Source: Oceanirhabdus sp. W0125-5
Lineage (GTDB): Bacteria > Bacillota > Clostridia > Clostridiales > Clostridiaceae
Reading direction: 5' to 3'
Length of the DNA: 64,000 nucleotides
Assembly (NCBI RefSeq): GCF_027938815.1
Contig: NZ_CP115913.1
Location: 4,808,001 to 4,872,000 of the forward strand
Part shown: positions 25,056 through 33,591 of the stretch, piece by piece
Numbering within the stretch: the stretch's first letter is position 1
Layout: each line of letters opens with the position of its first letter
Program-made: the position numbers and the translations under genes
The notes under the pieces: generated by a model
Database searches by the model: none
The model's input: only the letters and a program-made list of their open reading frames with translations
Told to the model about the DNA's origin: nothing

Positions 25056-25727
25056 AGACGTCCTCCTAATCTCTAAAAAATTCGCTTACTATTAGTAATT
25101 ACCAAATTCCTATAAAAATATAGGGCAAATCATAAAACTTTATTTGTAATTCTCGTTACTATAGTTTTATAAACAGCATTATATTAATAATTTTAAGTTA
25201 TACAATATTTATATATGATATAATGGTAAAATAAGGGATACCCAATAAAAGTGAGGTGAAAAATTTGATAGTAACTACCTTAGTTGAAAATACAACATTA
25301 TCAAAGGAAATCAAAAACACACATGGATTATGTCTCCATATAGAAACCCTTAATCATAAGATTTTATTTGATCTAGGTCCAGATGATTTATTTATTAGAA
25401 AAAGTGAATAATAAATATATAAAAGATGATTTTGACCATGAACAGAATCTTATCTTAAAAGAGAATAATAAGCATACACTAATTGCTGGTTGTGCTCATA
25501 ATGGTATAACTAATATAGTATCTACAGCAGAACAAATTATTTCTAGTAACTTAAATACAGTTATTAGTGGTTTTCATTTAAATAATCCATTTACAAAAAA
25601 GTGTGGAAATCTTGAGTTCATTAATCACATCGCTAATAATTTTCTTTCTAAGAAAACTACTTTTTACACTTGCCACTGTACAGGAATGAAACCTTTTAAA
25701 ATACTACAAGAAAAACTAGGTAACCAA

Positions 25728-25861
25728 AGTGAACTCTCCCTCCACTTACTCACGCTGAAGTGGGGGCTTCTTGGTATATCCAAGAACTTTTCCTGCTTCA
25801 CAGATTTCGCAATCTACTTTCTCCACAGGCTATCCCCGTAAGACCTACGGTTCTTATTTTT
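25728..25861 (-). ncRNA. Probable omega-RNA/right-end region of the TnpB element
   Basis: In IS200/IS605 elements the guide RNA scaffold is transcribed from the 3' end of tnpB through the right end. Here the 130 bp after the tnpB stop are compactly structured (ACCGTAGGTCTTACGGGGAT, then CCCCCACTTCAGCGTGAG). The guide would be the host MBL sequence past 25727. Assigned by position and palindromes only. Confidence 0.5.
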
Positions 25862-26959
25862 TTAGGCTATTTCTAATAACCCTTGTTTCAAGATATTCCT
25901 ACTGACATTTATATCCCTATCATGAATGCTATCGCATTTAGGACATTTCCATTCTCTTATTTGCATTGGCATTTCATCTAAAACATGACCACAATTATTG
26001 CATGTTTTAGATGATGGATACCATCTATTTATTTTATGAATTTTTCTTCCATACCATTTTGCCTTATAATCTAGAATAGTAACAAATTTATACCAACTTA
26101 CATCTGAAATACTTTGAGCTAATTTATCATTCTTCATCATATTTTTAACTGATAAATCTTCAAGAATTATAACTTGATTATCGCTTATAATTCTTTTAGA
26201 TAACTTATGGATGAAGTCTAATCTTTGATTAGATATACGTTCATGTAGTCTAGCAACCTTTATTCTTTGCTTATTCCAATTGTTACTGCCTTTTTCTTTA
26301 CTACTTAATTTTCTTTGTTCCTTTGCCAATTTATCTAATGACTTTTTTAGATACTTAGGATTTTGAATCTTTTCACCATTTGATAATATTGCAAAATGAC
26401 ATAACCCTAAGTCTATACCAACATTCCCCGATACTTTTTTTAATGACTCTATCTTTGTTTCAACACATATAGATACAAAATATTTACCACTTGATGTTTT
26501 AGAAACAGTAGCGTTTATTACTCTACCTTCAAAATATCTATGAATTTTTGCATTAACATATTTCAATTTAGGCAGTTTTATTTTATCTTTTTTTATTTCA
26601 ATATTGTTATTCACAAAATTACTTGTATATGTTTTATAGTTGTCTCTTTTACTTTTGAATTTTGGTCTGTCGGCTCTACCTTCAAAGAAATTTTTGAATG
26701 CAGCATCAAGATTTCTTAGTGACATCTGCAGTGATGTACTATCAACTTCTTTAAGCCATACAAGTTCTTTTTTTATACTTGGTAATTGATTTTGTTGTTC
26801 TGTATATTTCATACATCTTTTTTCAGCTTTATATATTTCATTCCTTTGGTTTAAGAAATAATTATATACATATCTTGAACAACCAAAAGATTTTTCAATA
26901 ATCTTTATTTGATTTTCATTTGGATACATTCTGAATTTATATGCTTTGTTGATTTTCAT
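25862..26959 (-). CDS. tnpB: TnpB RNA-guided nuclease
   Basis: 365 aa from the ATG at 26959 (AAGGTG upstream); a GTG at 26971 is also possible. N-terminal HTH-like start KAYKFRMYPNENQIKIIEKS. The RuvC residues are Asp in NVGIDLGLCHFAI, Glu in VIILEDLSVKNM and Asp in DSIHDRDINVSRNIL. The zinc finger is CNNCGH...KCPKC. TnpB cleaves DNA next to a short target motif using the omega RNA. The frame and all catalytic residues are intact. Confidence 0.92.
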   Translation of the reverse strand: MKINKAYKFRMYPNENQIKIIEKSFGCSRYVYNYFLNQRNEIYKAEKRCMKYTEQQNQLPSIKKELVWLKEVDSTSLQMSLRNLDAAFKNFFEGRADRPKFKSKRDNYKTYTSNFVNNNIEIKKDKIKLPKLKYVNAKIHRYFEGRVINATVSKTSSGKYFVSICVETKIESLKKVSGNVGIDLGLCHFAILSNGEKIQNPKYLKKSLDKLAKEQRKLSSKEKGSNNWNKQRIKVARLHERISNQRLDFIHKLSKRIISDNQVIILEDLSVKNMMKNDKLAQSISDVSWYKFVTILDYKAKWYGRKIHKINRWYPSSKTCNNCGHVLDEMPMQIREWKCPKCDSIHDRDINVSRNILKQGLLEIA

Positions 26960-27219
26960 TACTTTCAACACCTTTACTTTTCATTACAATCATAATGAAT
27001 CTTAAGAACATTCATTCTTATTATTTCACATTTATGATTTTTTATCCATGTAAAAGTATTAAGATTACGCATTCATCTCCCACTTATAGAAGATGAGAGA
27101 CTTCTGCTAGTTACGTTAAATACTTGTCAACAGGACAAGTTATAGATATTTAATGGCTATAAACATTTATACTTCTAAATATATGTTAGTTAAAATTTTA
27201 CTTGATAATATAGTATTTT

Positions 27220-27244
27220 AAAGGGAACTCAATAAGTTCCCTTT
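27220..27244 (-). terminator. Terminator of the MFS gene
   Basis: AAAGGGAACT (27220-27229) pairs with AGTTCCCTTT (27235-27244), loop CAATA, followed by a U-rich minus-strand tail. Confidence 0.8.
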
Positions 27245-27257
27245 CTTCTTAATTAAC

Positions 27258-28535
27258 TTAAGCAATATCTATTATAATTTCACTGACTTGCTTCTTATTC
27301 ATTTTTATTATAGTTGTAATGTTCATAGCCAATATAATAACCACTCCTAACAAGAATGCAGTATACGATGGAGTTACCTTTGTCATAACACCTGAGATTC
27401 CATATCCAATTGGAACAACTATATTAACCATACATATTGCTGCTGACCATACTCTTCCTCTGAATTCTTCTTCTACTTCCTTTTGCATAAAGTACATTAT
27501 TGGAATATTAATAAATGAGACGCAAATCCCTATACAACACATCATTATTGTAAAAATTACTACTGTTATTAAATTCCCAAGTAAGTGATTACTTACCACA
27601 GCAACTGTCATTACCATAAGTGCCCCCCCTATAATCCCATTAGTGTTCATTATTATTTTCATATATGAAATCACTTTCAACCGTTTTACTAAAATTGCAC
27701 CAATTATCATCCCAACAGGGAATCCTCCTTGTATAATTCCATAAATCTCAGAAGATAACCCCAAAACATTATTGGTAATATATGGAATTGGTACACTTAA
27801 TGAAAGGGACCAATAAAAGTTCAAAGCTATAAATAGCACTATAACATATACAACATCTTCTCTCTTTTTGATATATCTGAATCCACCCTTCATATCCTCC
27901 AATATTCCAACACTATTTTTATTTTGGACAACTTCTTTTTCTGTATCTTCATTTATCTTAAAATCTATCAAAGCTTCCATGATGGCTGATATCAAAAAGG
28001 ATATACCATTGAAAATCACAAACATCTCTAATCCTATGAAACCAAATATTAATCCTCCAACTACAGGTCCTAATATACTAGATATTGAACTAATTATACT
28101 TCCTATAGAGTTAATACTCATAAGATTTTCTTTAAAAACAAACTTAGGTTTTGATGATGCAAATGCTGTATTAAAAATATCTGCTAAAACTCCTATAACC
28201 ATATTAGTACCATAAATTATCCATAGGCTTATATTATCTGTAATGAACAGTAGAAACAACATTAAAAATATACACCCATTGATTATATCCATAATGACAA
28301 TTAATTTTTTCTTATCTACCCTATCAACTATAACCCCTGTAATTGGCGCCATTATAATACTGGGCAATATTGAAAATATTAATGAACCAGCAAAGAATAA
28401 ACCTGATTCTGTCAATTTTAATACATATAAACCTATAGCAAATTTGTAGATGGAAGAACCAAATAATGATATAAAATTACCAACAATATAATAGATTCTA
28501 TTTCTAAATTCAACCTTCTCAATTCTTTTTTCCAT
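27258..28535 (-). CDS. MFS transporter (DHA3-type)
   Basis: 425 aa from the second ATG (28535), 9 nt after AAGGAGG; the first ATG (28541) is only 2 nt from the SD. About 12 membrane segments; the loop 2-3 motif is GVIVDRVDKKK. It belongs to the same efflux type as the protein at 10587-11828 but is not a close copy. Downstream of the MerR-methyltransferase gene on the same strand (109 bp), which suggests export of a compound sensed or modified by that protein. Confidence 0.78.
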   Translation of the reverse strand: MEKRIEKVEFRNRIYYIVGNFISLFGSSIYKFAIGLYVLKLTESGLFFAGSLIFSILPSIIMAPITGVIVDRVDKKKLIVIMDIINGCIFLMLFLLFITDNISLWIIYGTNMVIGVLADIFNTAFASSKPKFVFKENLMSINSIGSIISSISSILGPVVGGLIFGFIGLEMFVIFNGISFLISAIMEALIDFKINEDTEKEVVQNKNSVGILEDMKGGFRYIKKREDVVYVIVLFIALNFYWSLSLSVPIPYITNNVLGLSSEIYGIIQGGFPVGMIIGAILVKRLKVISYMKIIMNTNGIIGGALMVMTVAVVSNHLLGNLITVVIFTIMMCCIGICVSFINIPIMYFMQKEVEEEFRGRVWSAAICMVNIVVPIGYGISGVMTKVTPSYTAFLLGVVIILAMNITTIIKMNKKQVSEIIIDIA

Positions 28536-28628
28536 ACTCATCTCCTCCTTGATTTAATCTTATCAAGAGGGGATATCCCAACTGCAAGTACCTTTTTTTG
28601 ATGATTATTCCTTCGTATAATAAAAAAA

Positions 28629-28644
28629 GTGGGGTTACCCCCAC
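28629..28644 (-). terminator. Terminator after the MerR-methyltransferase gene
   Basis: GTGGGG-TTA-cCCCCAC (28629-28644) with a U7 tail on the minus strand. It lies between the fusion gene and the MFS gene, so the two may be separately terminated. Confidence 0.7.
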
Positions 28645-28649
28645 AAAAA

Positions 28650-29876
28650 CTACTCTCTTTCAGCATAACAACTATAAAAATACATGTTCTCACTTTCTAA
28701 GAAATAATTATCATATTTTCCGCCTTTAATTAAACCCCTTCCAATATGTTCATTATTTATTCTATATCCCAAACCATTCAATTTCTCTTTAACTTTATTC
28801 AGTCTAAAATTATCTCTAACCTCAGCTTTAATTACAGTATTTTTATCAAATTTTTTGAACATATTATATAATCCAAATAAATTTGTACTTTCTTTTGTTA
28901 TCCTTTCAATCTTCCTTAAAAGGAATTCTTCATTTTGAAAAGCATAATTACTACTTCCAAATCCATCGATTATAACATCTATACAATTATCTCTTAAAGG
29001 AATTTCTTCAAAATCCATACACATCAAAACAATATTTTTCTCTACATGAGCCTTTTCTAAAACTTTTTTTAGATTTCTGTGATCTTCCATATCATGGTCA
29101 ACAGCAAAATATATAGTATCATCCCCAAGTTTATCATATAAACATCTTAATGAAAAACCTGAACCAACCCCAAGATCTATTAGAACTTTACCCGAAAAAT
29201 CTATTCCTTGCTGCTCCTTTATCCTTTGACTCCACTGGATACTTTTCATTATCTCCTCTAGATAATCATCCTCTGTATTGAGTATATACTTGCTTATATC
29301 ATACCACTCATATTCCTTCTTTTCCCTTTCAATTATCTTATTCCCCTTTAAAATACCATCTTCTATAGAATAACTATGTCCACATTCACATTCAAGATAA
29401 CCATTTATAATTTTGTTATCCTCAATCTTCCCATTCTTAAGTTTTAACTTACCTTTACATATATGACATGCTAACATGGAAAGTATATTGATGTTCACCC
29501 CAACAGTATTTCTTTTGATACATTTCACCTTACTTAAATCCTCTATTTCTTTTTCAATCCTTGACTTATATTCATTATATTTTTGAATTTGATCCTCTAA
29601 CTCTTTATTCTTTCTATTAAATATCTCTTTATATAACTCATCTTCTCTATAACCAGTTAATTTTCCTAATTTCATATGGAAGAAAATATTCTTTATCTCA
29701 TTTAACTTGAACCCCATATTTTTCAATCTCTGAATTTCTTCAAAATCATCACTACATCCATCATCAAAATCATATTGAGCCCCATTCTTCTTTGGTATAA
29801 GGAGCCCAATATCTATATAATGCCTTAGAGTATCTTTTGTTGTGTTATGAATTTTAATGAACTCTCCAATTTTCAT
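28650..29876 (-). CDS. MerR-like regulator fused to zinc-ribbon and SAM methyltransferase
   Basis: 408 aa in three parts. Residues 1-70: MerR winged helix (IKIHNTTKDTLRHYIDIGLL), then a coiled-coil (about 85-120). Residues about 130-180: a Trm112-like zinc ribbon (LACHICKGKLKLKNGK... LECECGHSYS). Residues about 180-408: class I methyltransferase with motif I VLIDLGVGSGFSLRCL and acidic VDHDMEDH. Zinc-ribbon plus methyltransferase is the layout of RlmA-type rRNA methylases. The fusion would couple ligand-dependent transcription to methylation, perhaps with the MFS gene downstream. SD AAGGAGG. Confidence 0.75.
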   Translation of the reverse strand: MKIGEFIKIHNTTKDTLRHYIDIGLLIPKKNGAQYDFDDGCSDDFEEIQRLKNMGFKLNEIKNIFFHMKLGKLTGYREDELYKEIFNRKNKELEDQIQKYNEYKSRIEKEIEDLSKVKCIKRNTVGVNINILSMLACHICKGKLKLKNGKIEDNKIINGYLECECGHSYSIEDGILKGNKIIEREKKEYEWYDISKYILNTEDDYLEEIMKSIQWSQRIKEQQGIDFSGKVLIDLGVGSGFSLRCLYDKLGDDTIYFAVDHDMEDHRNLKKVLEKAHVEKNIVLMCMDFEEIPLRDNCIDVIIDGFGSSNYAFQNEEFLLRKIERITKESTNLFGLYNMFKKFDKNTVIKAEVRDNFRLNKVKEKLNGLGYRINNEHIGRGLIKGGKYDNYFLESENMYFYSCYAERE

Positions 29877-30080
29877 AATTAGCCTCCTTTCCTCACACCC
29901 TCTGTAATTTATTTAGATTATAGAATATATCTTACTTTTTGTCCATTTCACACTATACTTATTTAAGATATTATTAAACCCTCTTTTTTAAGATAATGTT
30001 GAAAAATGCTACTTGTCCAATTGAAATCACAAGAATTAAGAGTACATCTGAAAAGCATATTCTCTAAATAATATAATAAG
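29877..30080. other. Intergenic region upstream of the MerR-like gene
   Basis: No gene. It should contain the promoter for 28650-29876. Contains GTTGAAAAATGCTACTTGTCC (29999-30019), a short sequence similar to 24764-24789 and to the linker between hairpins 3 and 4 of the structured repeats. Confidence 0.4.
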
Positions 30081-30117
30081 AAAAGGTACAAGAAACATTA
30101 AGTGTCTTGTACCTTTT
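30081..30117. terminator. Terminator, bidirectional
   Basis: AAAAGGTACAAGA (30081-30093) pairs with TCTTGTACCTTTT (30105-30117), 13 bp perfect, with T7 following on the plus strand and an AT-rich minus-strand tail. It ends the creatininase transcript. Confidence 0.8.
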
Positions 30118-30126
30118 TTTAATTGT

Positions 30127-30849
30127 TTATTTTAAATCATTCAACATATCCACTACTTTATTTACTACTTCATTCCACAATTTTTCTCCAAGTTCAGCAC
30201 TTGCATGAGTAGGATCTCCAATAACTCCTGTTTTAGAATATTTACTGAAATCTAAATTAGGGTCATTCCATTCAGGTTCTGTACTATATGGATTCACAAT
30301 CTTATCTACTCTTATATCCTCAGGATGTCTATATAATCCAATTGACGTAGTAAAACTATCCGAATGTCCTCCTTCTATTGAAGAATCTCCACAATTACAC
30401 CAAACTTCATAAAATGGGTGAGGTATATTAAATACTTCTGCCACTCCCTCATTATCTGCATTAAACTTAGAAACTACATTATCTAAATAATGACCTCCAC
30501 ATCCACGCCAAAGTATCAATTTTTTAAACCCTTGGTCTGATAGTGATTTAAAAATTGAATAAATTAATTCTTCATATAAATTTTGAGGGATATTTATATA
30601 TCCACTTCCAAAATTCACATGTTCTGGAGTTGGTCCAAATGGAATTGCAGGTAAAACCAAAGATTTTACACCATGTTTCTCTAATAATCTCTCAGATACT
30701 TCATCCATTAGTTCTTCTGCAAACCAAGTATCAAAATCTACAGTAGCATGAGGTCCTTGTTGCTCTGTACATCCTGTAGGAATTATTGCAATATATCCCT
30801 CTTCAGCCTTTTGTTTTATTTCCAAATAAGTGCACTTACCAAATTTCAT
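30127..30849 (-). CDS. Creatininase family amidohydrolase
   Basis: 240 aa, full length. Metal-binding motifs: IPTGCTEQQGPHATVDFDTW (Glu, His, Asp), RGCGGHYLDN, and SIEGGHSDSFTTS. Members hydrolyse cyclic amides or small peptides with two divalent metals; the family includes creatinine amidohydrolases and MftE, the peptidase of mycofactocin biosynthesis. It overlaps no neighbour but follows the GNAT gene by 20 bp. The substrate is unknown. Confidence 0.82.
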   Translation of the reverse strand: MKFGKCTYLEIKQKAEEGYIAIIPTGCTEQQGPHATVDFDTWFAEELMDEVSERLLEKHGVKSLVLPAIPFGPTPEHVNFGSGYINIPQNLYEELIYSIFKSLSDQGFKKLILWRGCGGHYLDNVVSKFNADNEGVAEVFNIPHPFYEVWCNCGDSSIEGGHSDSFTTSIGLYRHPEDIRVDKIVNPYSTEPEWNDPNLDFSKYSKTGVIGDPTHASAELGEKLWNEVVNKVVDMLNDLK

Positions 30850-30869
30850 AGTTTTATCCCCCGTTTTTA

Positions 30870-31340
30870 CTAAATATCTCTTTCACAGAATTGACATGGA
30901 CCTTTCTCAACAAATCCATTCTTAGCATATGCTCTTCTTCCTGCTGGATTATCTTCAGCAACATATAATCTTACGCGCCAAACTCCTTGACGTTTACCTT
31001 CATTATATACTTCATCCAGTAACGCCTGAGCAATATTTTTCCCTCTGTACTCCTCATGAACCCATAGCTCATCTACAAAGAAAGTTCCTAATCTATTATC
31101 CGGTTTCGGTAGGAAACTTGCAACTATATATCCAACATATTCTCCCTCTAACTCAGCAGCGAATAAAAGAAAGTGATCATTCTTGAATATATCATGCTTA
31201 TTAAAAAACTCCAATACTTTTTTAATTTCTTCCTCTGACTTTTCCTCTTTGATTCCTGTACCTCTCCATTGAAGTACTTTAGAAAATTCTCTATAATTAT
31301 CCTCTTTGATTCTTTTAATTACTAATTGTTGTTGTTCCAT
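30870..31340 (-). CDS. GNAT family N-acetyltransferase
   Basis: 156 aa. The acetyl-CoA loop is ELWVHEEYRGKNIAQALLDE, with VRLYVAEDNPAGRRAYAKNG as the C-terminal strand-helix. The layout resembles aminoglycoside or polyamine acetyltransferases. Its start lies inside the upstream phosphotransferase gene (19-bp overlap), so it is translationally coupled to it and probably cotranscribed with the creatininase gene. Confidence 0.8.
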   Translation of the reverse strand: MEQQQLVIKRIKEDNYREFSKVLQWRGTGIKEEKSEEEIKKVLEFFNKHDIFKNDHFLLFAAELEGEYVGYIVASFLPKPDNRLGTFFVDELWVHEEYRGKNIAQALLDEVYNEGKRQGVWRVRLYVAEDNPAGRRAYAKNGFVEKGPCQFCERDI

Positions 31341-32377
31341 AAAAATCTATTCTCCAATCTATCAATAATTTTTTCTTTTAATTTTTCAATCTTATCCATA
31401 AGTTGTTGATCTTTTTCCCTATTCATACACATGATGCATAATCGTCTAAGATGCTGCTTTACATGTTCAATCCTTATTCCAATATCTATTTCCTCTAAGG
31501 AATCTTCAGGTTTATAGTATTCAATAAACTTCATAGTAAGCTCTCTACTCTCAATATAGTAGGTTGTTCTCGCTATTTCATATACCCACCAATTTGCTCT
31601 GCACTCATCCCAGTCTATTATTCTAGGCTCATCACCTTTATAAATAATATTGGAAGGGAACATGTCCCCGTATATGAGAATACTGTCTTTTGAACTTATC
31701 TTTCTTCCTAAACAACTTACTTTTTCTAAAACATACCTTAAAAACTTCTCATCTAAAATCTCTTTTTCTACCAGATCATCGAGTATTATACCTCCATCTA
31801 TTACATTTCCAAATGACCATCTAATAACTTCATCTATGTTATCATAATAATCATTAATATTTTCAAACTTAACATCCCCTTTAATATCTCCGAAGTGTTC
31901 AAGCTTTATTGAATGTACTCTTTTCAATACATTTGCATAATCTCTAAGCCAAAGAATATCATTGTCTACTTGATTTTCAGCCTCTTTAATATTAAAATCG
32001 CCGTTTGAAACTCTAACTTCACCTTCAACCCACTCTTGCACTATAAATCCATATGGTGCTATATGACTGCTTGTATCATGATGAATTATATTATAATACT
32101 TAAATCCATTAGACTTAAGTAATTCATAAGCTTTGTTCAATGTCTCAATATCAGGATATCCATCCTTTGAAATTATTTTAAGAAATAATTTTATTTTTCT
32201 ATCTCTATCATTTTGATACCCATACATAAGATAATTTAAGTTCTGTCCATCTTCAATCTCTCTAATATCTGTTATTTCAATTTCATACTCTTTCTTTAAT
32301 AAATCACATATTCTTCTGTGAATTTCTTTCATCTCATCCATTGTAGGACTTATGAATTCTTTAGTTTTATAAATCAA
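31322..32377 (-). CDS. Phosphotransferase, aminoglycoside/choline kinase fold
   Basis: 351 aa from the TTG at 32377 (AGGGGTGAT 5-6 nt upstream); a GTG at 32386 is the alternative. The Brenner-type catalytic loop reads LIYGDMFPSNIIYKGDEPRI, with IDWDECRAN as the metal-binding Asp segment. The usual HGD has become YGD. It would phosphorylate a small hydroxylated molecule. First gene of a phosphotransferase-GNAT-creatininase unit. Confidence 0.75.
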   Translation of the reverse strand: MIYKTKEFISPTMDEMKEIHRRICDLLKKEYEIEITDIREIEDGQNLNYLMYGYQNDRDRKIKLFLKIISKDGYPDIETLNKAYELLKSNGFKYYNIIHHDTSSHIAPYGFIVQEWVEGEVRVSNGDFNIKEAENQVDNDILWLRDYANVLKRVHSIKLEHFGDIKGDVKFENINDYYDNIDEVIRWSFGNVIDGGIILDDLVEKEILDEKFLRYVLEKVSCLGRKISSKDSILIYGDMFPSNIIYKGDEPRIIDWDECRANWWVYEIARTTYYIESRELTMKFIEYYKPEDSLEEIDIGIRIEHVKQHLRRLCIMCMNREKDQQLMDKIEKLKEKIIDRLENRFLWNNNN

Positions 32378-32548
32378 CTTTATCACCCCTGTTGATTATA
32401 TTTTCTCACATAGTTTACTTAATTAATAGGTAAAGTATACTTATAATTATTCTTTACTTACTTAATAGCATCTTTTAATATAAGAAAACTTAAAACATTG
32501 TTGATAATACTATACATTAAGCTTTTTTTATTGTAACAATTTAATGAT

Positions 32549-33388
32549 CTATTTAGTTCCAAAACTTAATAAAACCTTTCCATCAAATCGTATACCATGC
32601 TCATCCTTATATTCCTTAATTGCTCTAAAGGATTCATATCTAAATTCATTAAGTGCATCTTGCCCCTTACTTTCTATATATTCAAATAGCCCACGAGAAG
32701 CATTAGTCCATTGTTCCTGCCACCATTCTTCTTCATCCTTATAATAAAAAGTTTTCTCTTCAACAAATATCTCAATATTTTTAAATCCCGCATTCTTTAA
32801 TATTTTTTCAATTCCCTCAACTGATCCAAAATCTGGTCTAACTTCAATGTTGTTTAAGTTTCTGCTCTCATTTTCAGGATAGAGTTCGCTATAAACTTTA
32901 TCTAATATTCCTTTTTTATCCCTCTTTTTCCATGTGCTTAATCCAAACCTACCTCCATCTTTTAATACTCTATACATCTCATCTACAGCACCTAAAGAAT
33001 TGGTAAAAAAGCCTATCGCTAGTCCACATAAGACATTGTCAAAACTATTATCAGGAAAATCTAAATTTTCAGCATCCATTTGTATAAGTCTAGCATTACG
33101 TAACCCCTGTTCACAAATAAGCGCTTGTGTTTCTTTCACCATTTCTTGTGAAAAGTCAATTCCTATAACTTCCCCATTTTCCCCAACACTATTGATAGCT
33201 GGAAATAATGAAGCGCCTCTCCCAAATGCTACATCCAGTAAAACTACGCCTTCATGAACTTTTGAATACTCAACTAATTTTTCCCCGTAATAAGAAAAGT
33301 ATTTTGGACCGATGCAATTATAATTTGCTGCGGCTCTGTTAAATATCCCTTCTAATCTCTCATTTCTTTTAACTGTTTTTAAAGTCAT
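32549..33388 (-). CDS. Class I SAM-dependent methyltransferase
   Basis: 279 aa from the ATG at 33388 (SD AAGGGGTG); the longer frame to 33472 has no ribosome site and crosses a hairpin. Motif I VLLDVAFGRGASLFPA, motif II IGIDFSQEM, motif III MDAENLDFPDNSFDNVLCGL, and VLKDGGRFGLSTW match UbiE/COQ5-type enzymes. The substrate is unknown. Confidence 0.8.
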   Translation of the reverse strand: MTLKTVKRNERLEGIFNRAAANYNCIGPKYFSYYGEKLVEYSKVHEGVVLLDVAFGRGASLFPAINSVGENGEVIGIDFSQEMVKETQALICEQGLRNARLIQMDAENLDFPDNSFDNVLCGLAIGFFTNSLGAVDEMYRVLKDGGRFGLSTWKKRDKKGILDKVYSELYPENESRNLNNIEVRPDFGSVEGIEKILKNAGFKNIEIFVEEKTFYYKDEEEWWQEQWTNASRGLFEYIESKGQDALNEFRYESFRAIKEYKDEHGIRFDGKVLLSFGTK

Positions 33389-33410
33389 AAAAACACCCCT
33401 TTCAAAATTA

Positions 33411-33444
33411 AAAAGTCTACCATTTATAAAAATGGCAGACTTTT
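33411..33444 (-). terminator. Terminator-like hairpin directly upstream of the methyltransferase
   Basis: AAAAGTCT-a-CCATTT (33411-33425) pairs with AAATGG-c-AGACTTTT (33430-33444), followed by U5 on the minus strand. It lies 23 bp before the methyltransferase start, so it may attenuate that gene rather than only end the upstream S9 peptidase transcript. Confidence 0.65.
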
Positions 33445-33461
33445 CTCTGTAAACAAAAGAA

Positions 33462-33484
33462 AGATATACCACACTGGTATATCT
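33462..33484 (-). terminator. Second hairpin downstream of the S9 peptidase
   Basis: AGATATACCA-CAC-TGGTATATCT (33462-33484), perfect 10-bp stem. In tandem with 33411-33444. Confidence 0.6.
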
Positions 33485-33591
33485 TCTCGAAACATTTTAT
33501 ATTTTGTATCCTTATATATATAATATCACATTCTACCACTTATTTCAATATTATCATTTAAATACAAATAACTATTAACTAATAAAATAGT

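Larger units (their letters stand above)
25728..27114 (-). mobile_element. IS200/IS605-group element carrying only tnpB
   Basis: Inserted within the MBL pseudogene: host coding sequence stops at about 25722-25727 and resumes at 27115. The right end (minus strand) contains the imperfect palindrome CCCCCACTTCAGCGTGAGTA...GTGGAGG (25738-25768). The left end near 27077-27101 has CTCCCACTTATAGAAGATGAGAG, a weaker palindrome. There is no tnpA and no inverted repeats or target duplication, as usual for the group. Exact ends are uncertain by several bases. Confidence 0.8.
25265..27153 (+). pseudogene. MBL-fold metallohydrolase, internally deleted and interrupted by a TnpB element
   Basis: The N-terminal part (TTG at 25265, SD GAGGTG) reads IVTTLVENTTLSKEIK...HGLCLHIETLNHKILFDLGP and stops at 25403. 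The C-terminal part resumes in another frame (AGCAHNGITNIV..., HCTGMKPFKIL) up to about 25727. The middle with the zinc ligands (HxHxDH) is gone. After the TnpB element the coding sequence continues at 27115 as VKYLSTGQVIDI and stop (27151-27153), the normal end of this family. The original gene was therefore a complete MBL-fold enzyme of the pterin-phosphate-synthase-like group. Confidence 0.85.

Noticed and set aside
24860..25057. Plus-strand 65-codon ORF opposite the Cys-rich gene
   Set aside because: No SD, low-complexity composition, and it is the shadow of the minus-strand gene that has an optimal SD and terminator.
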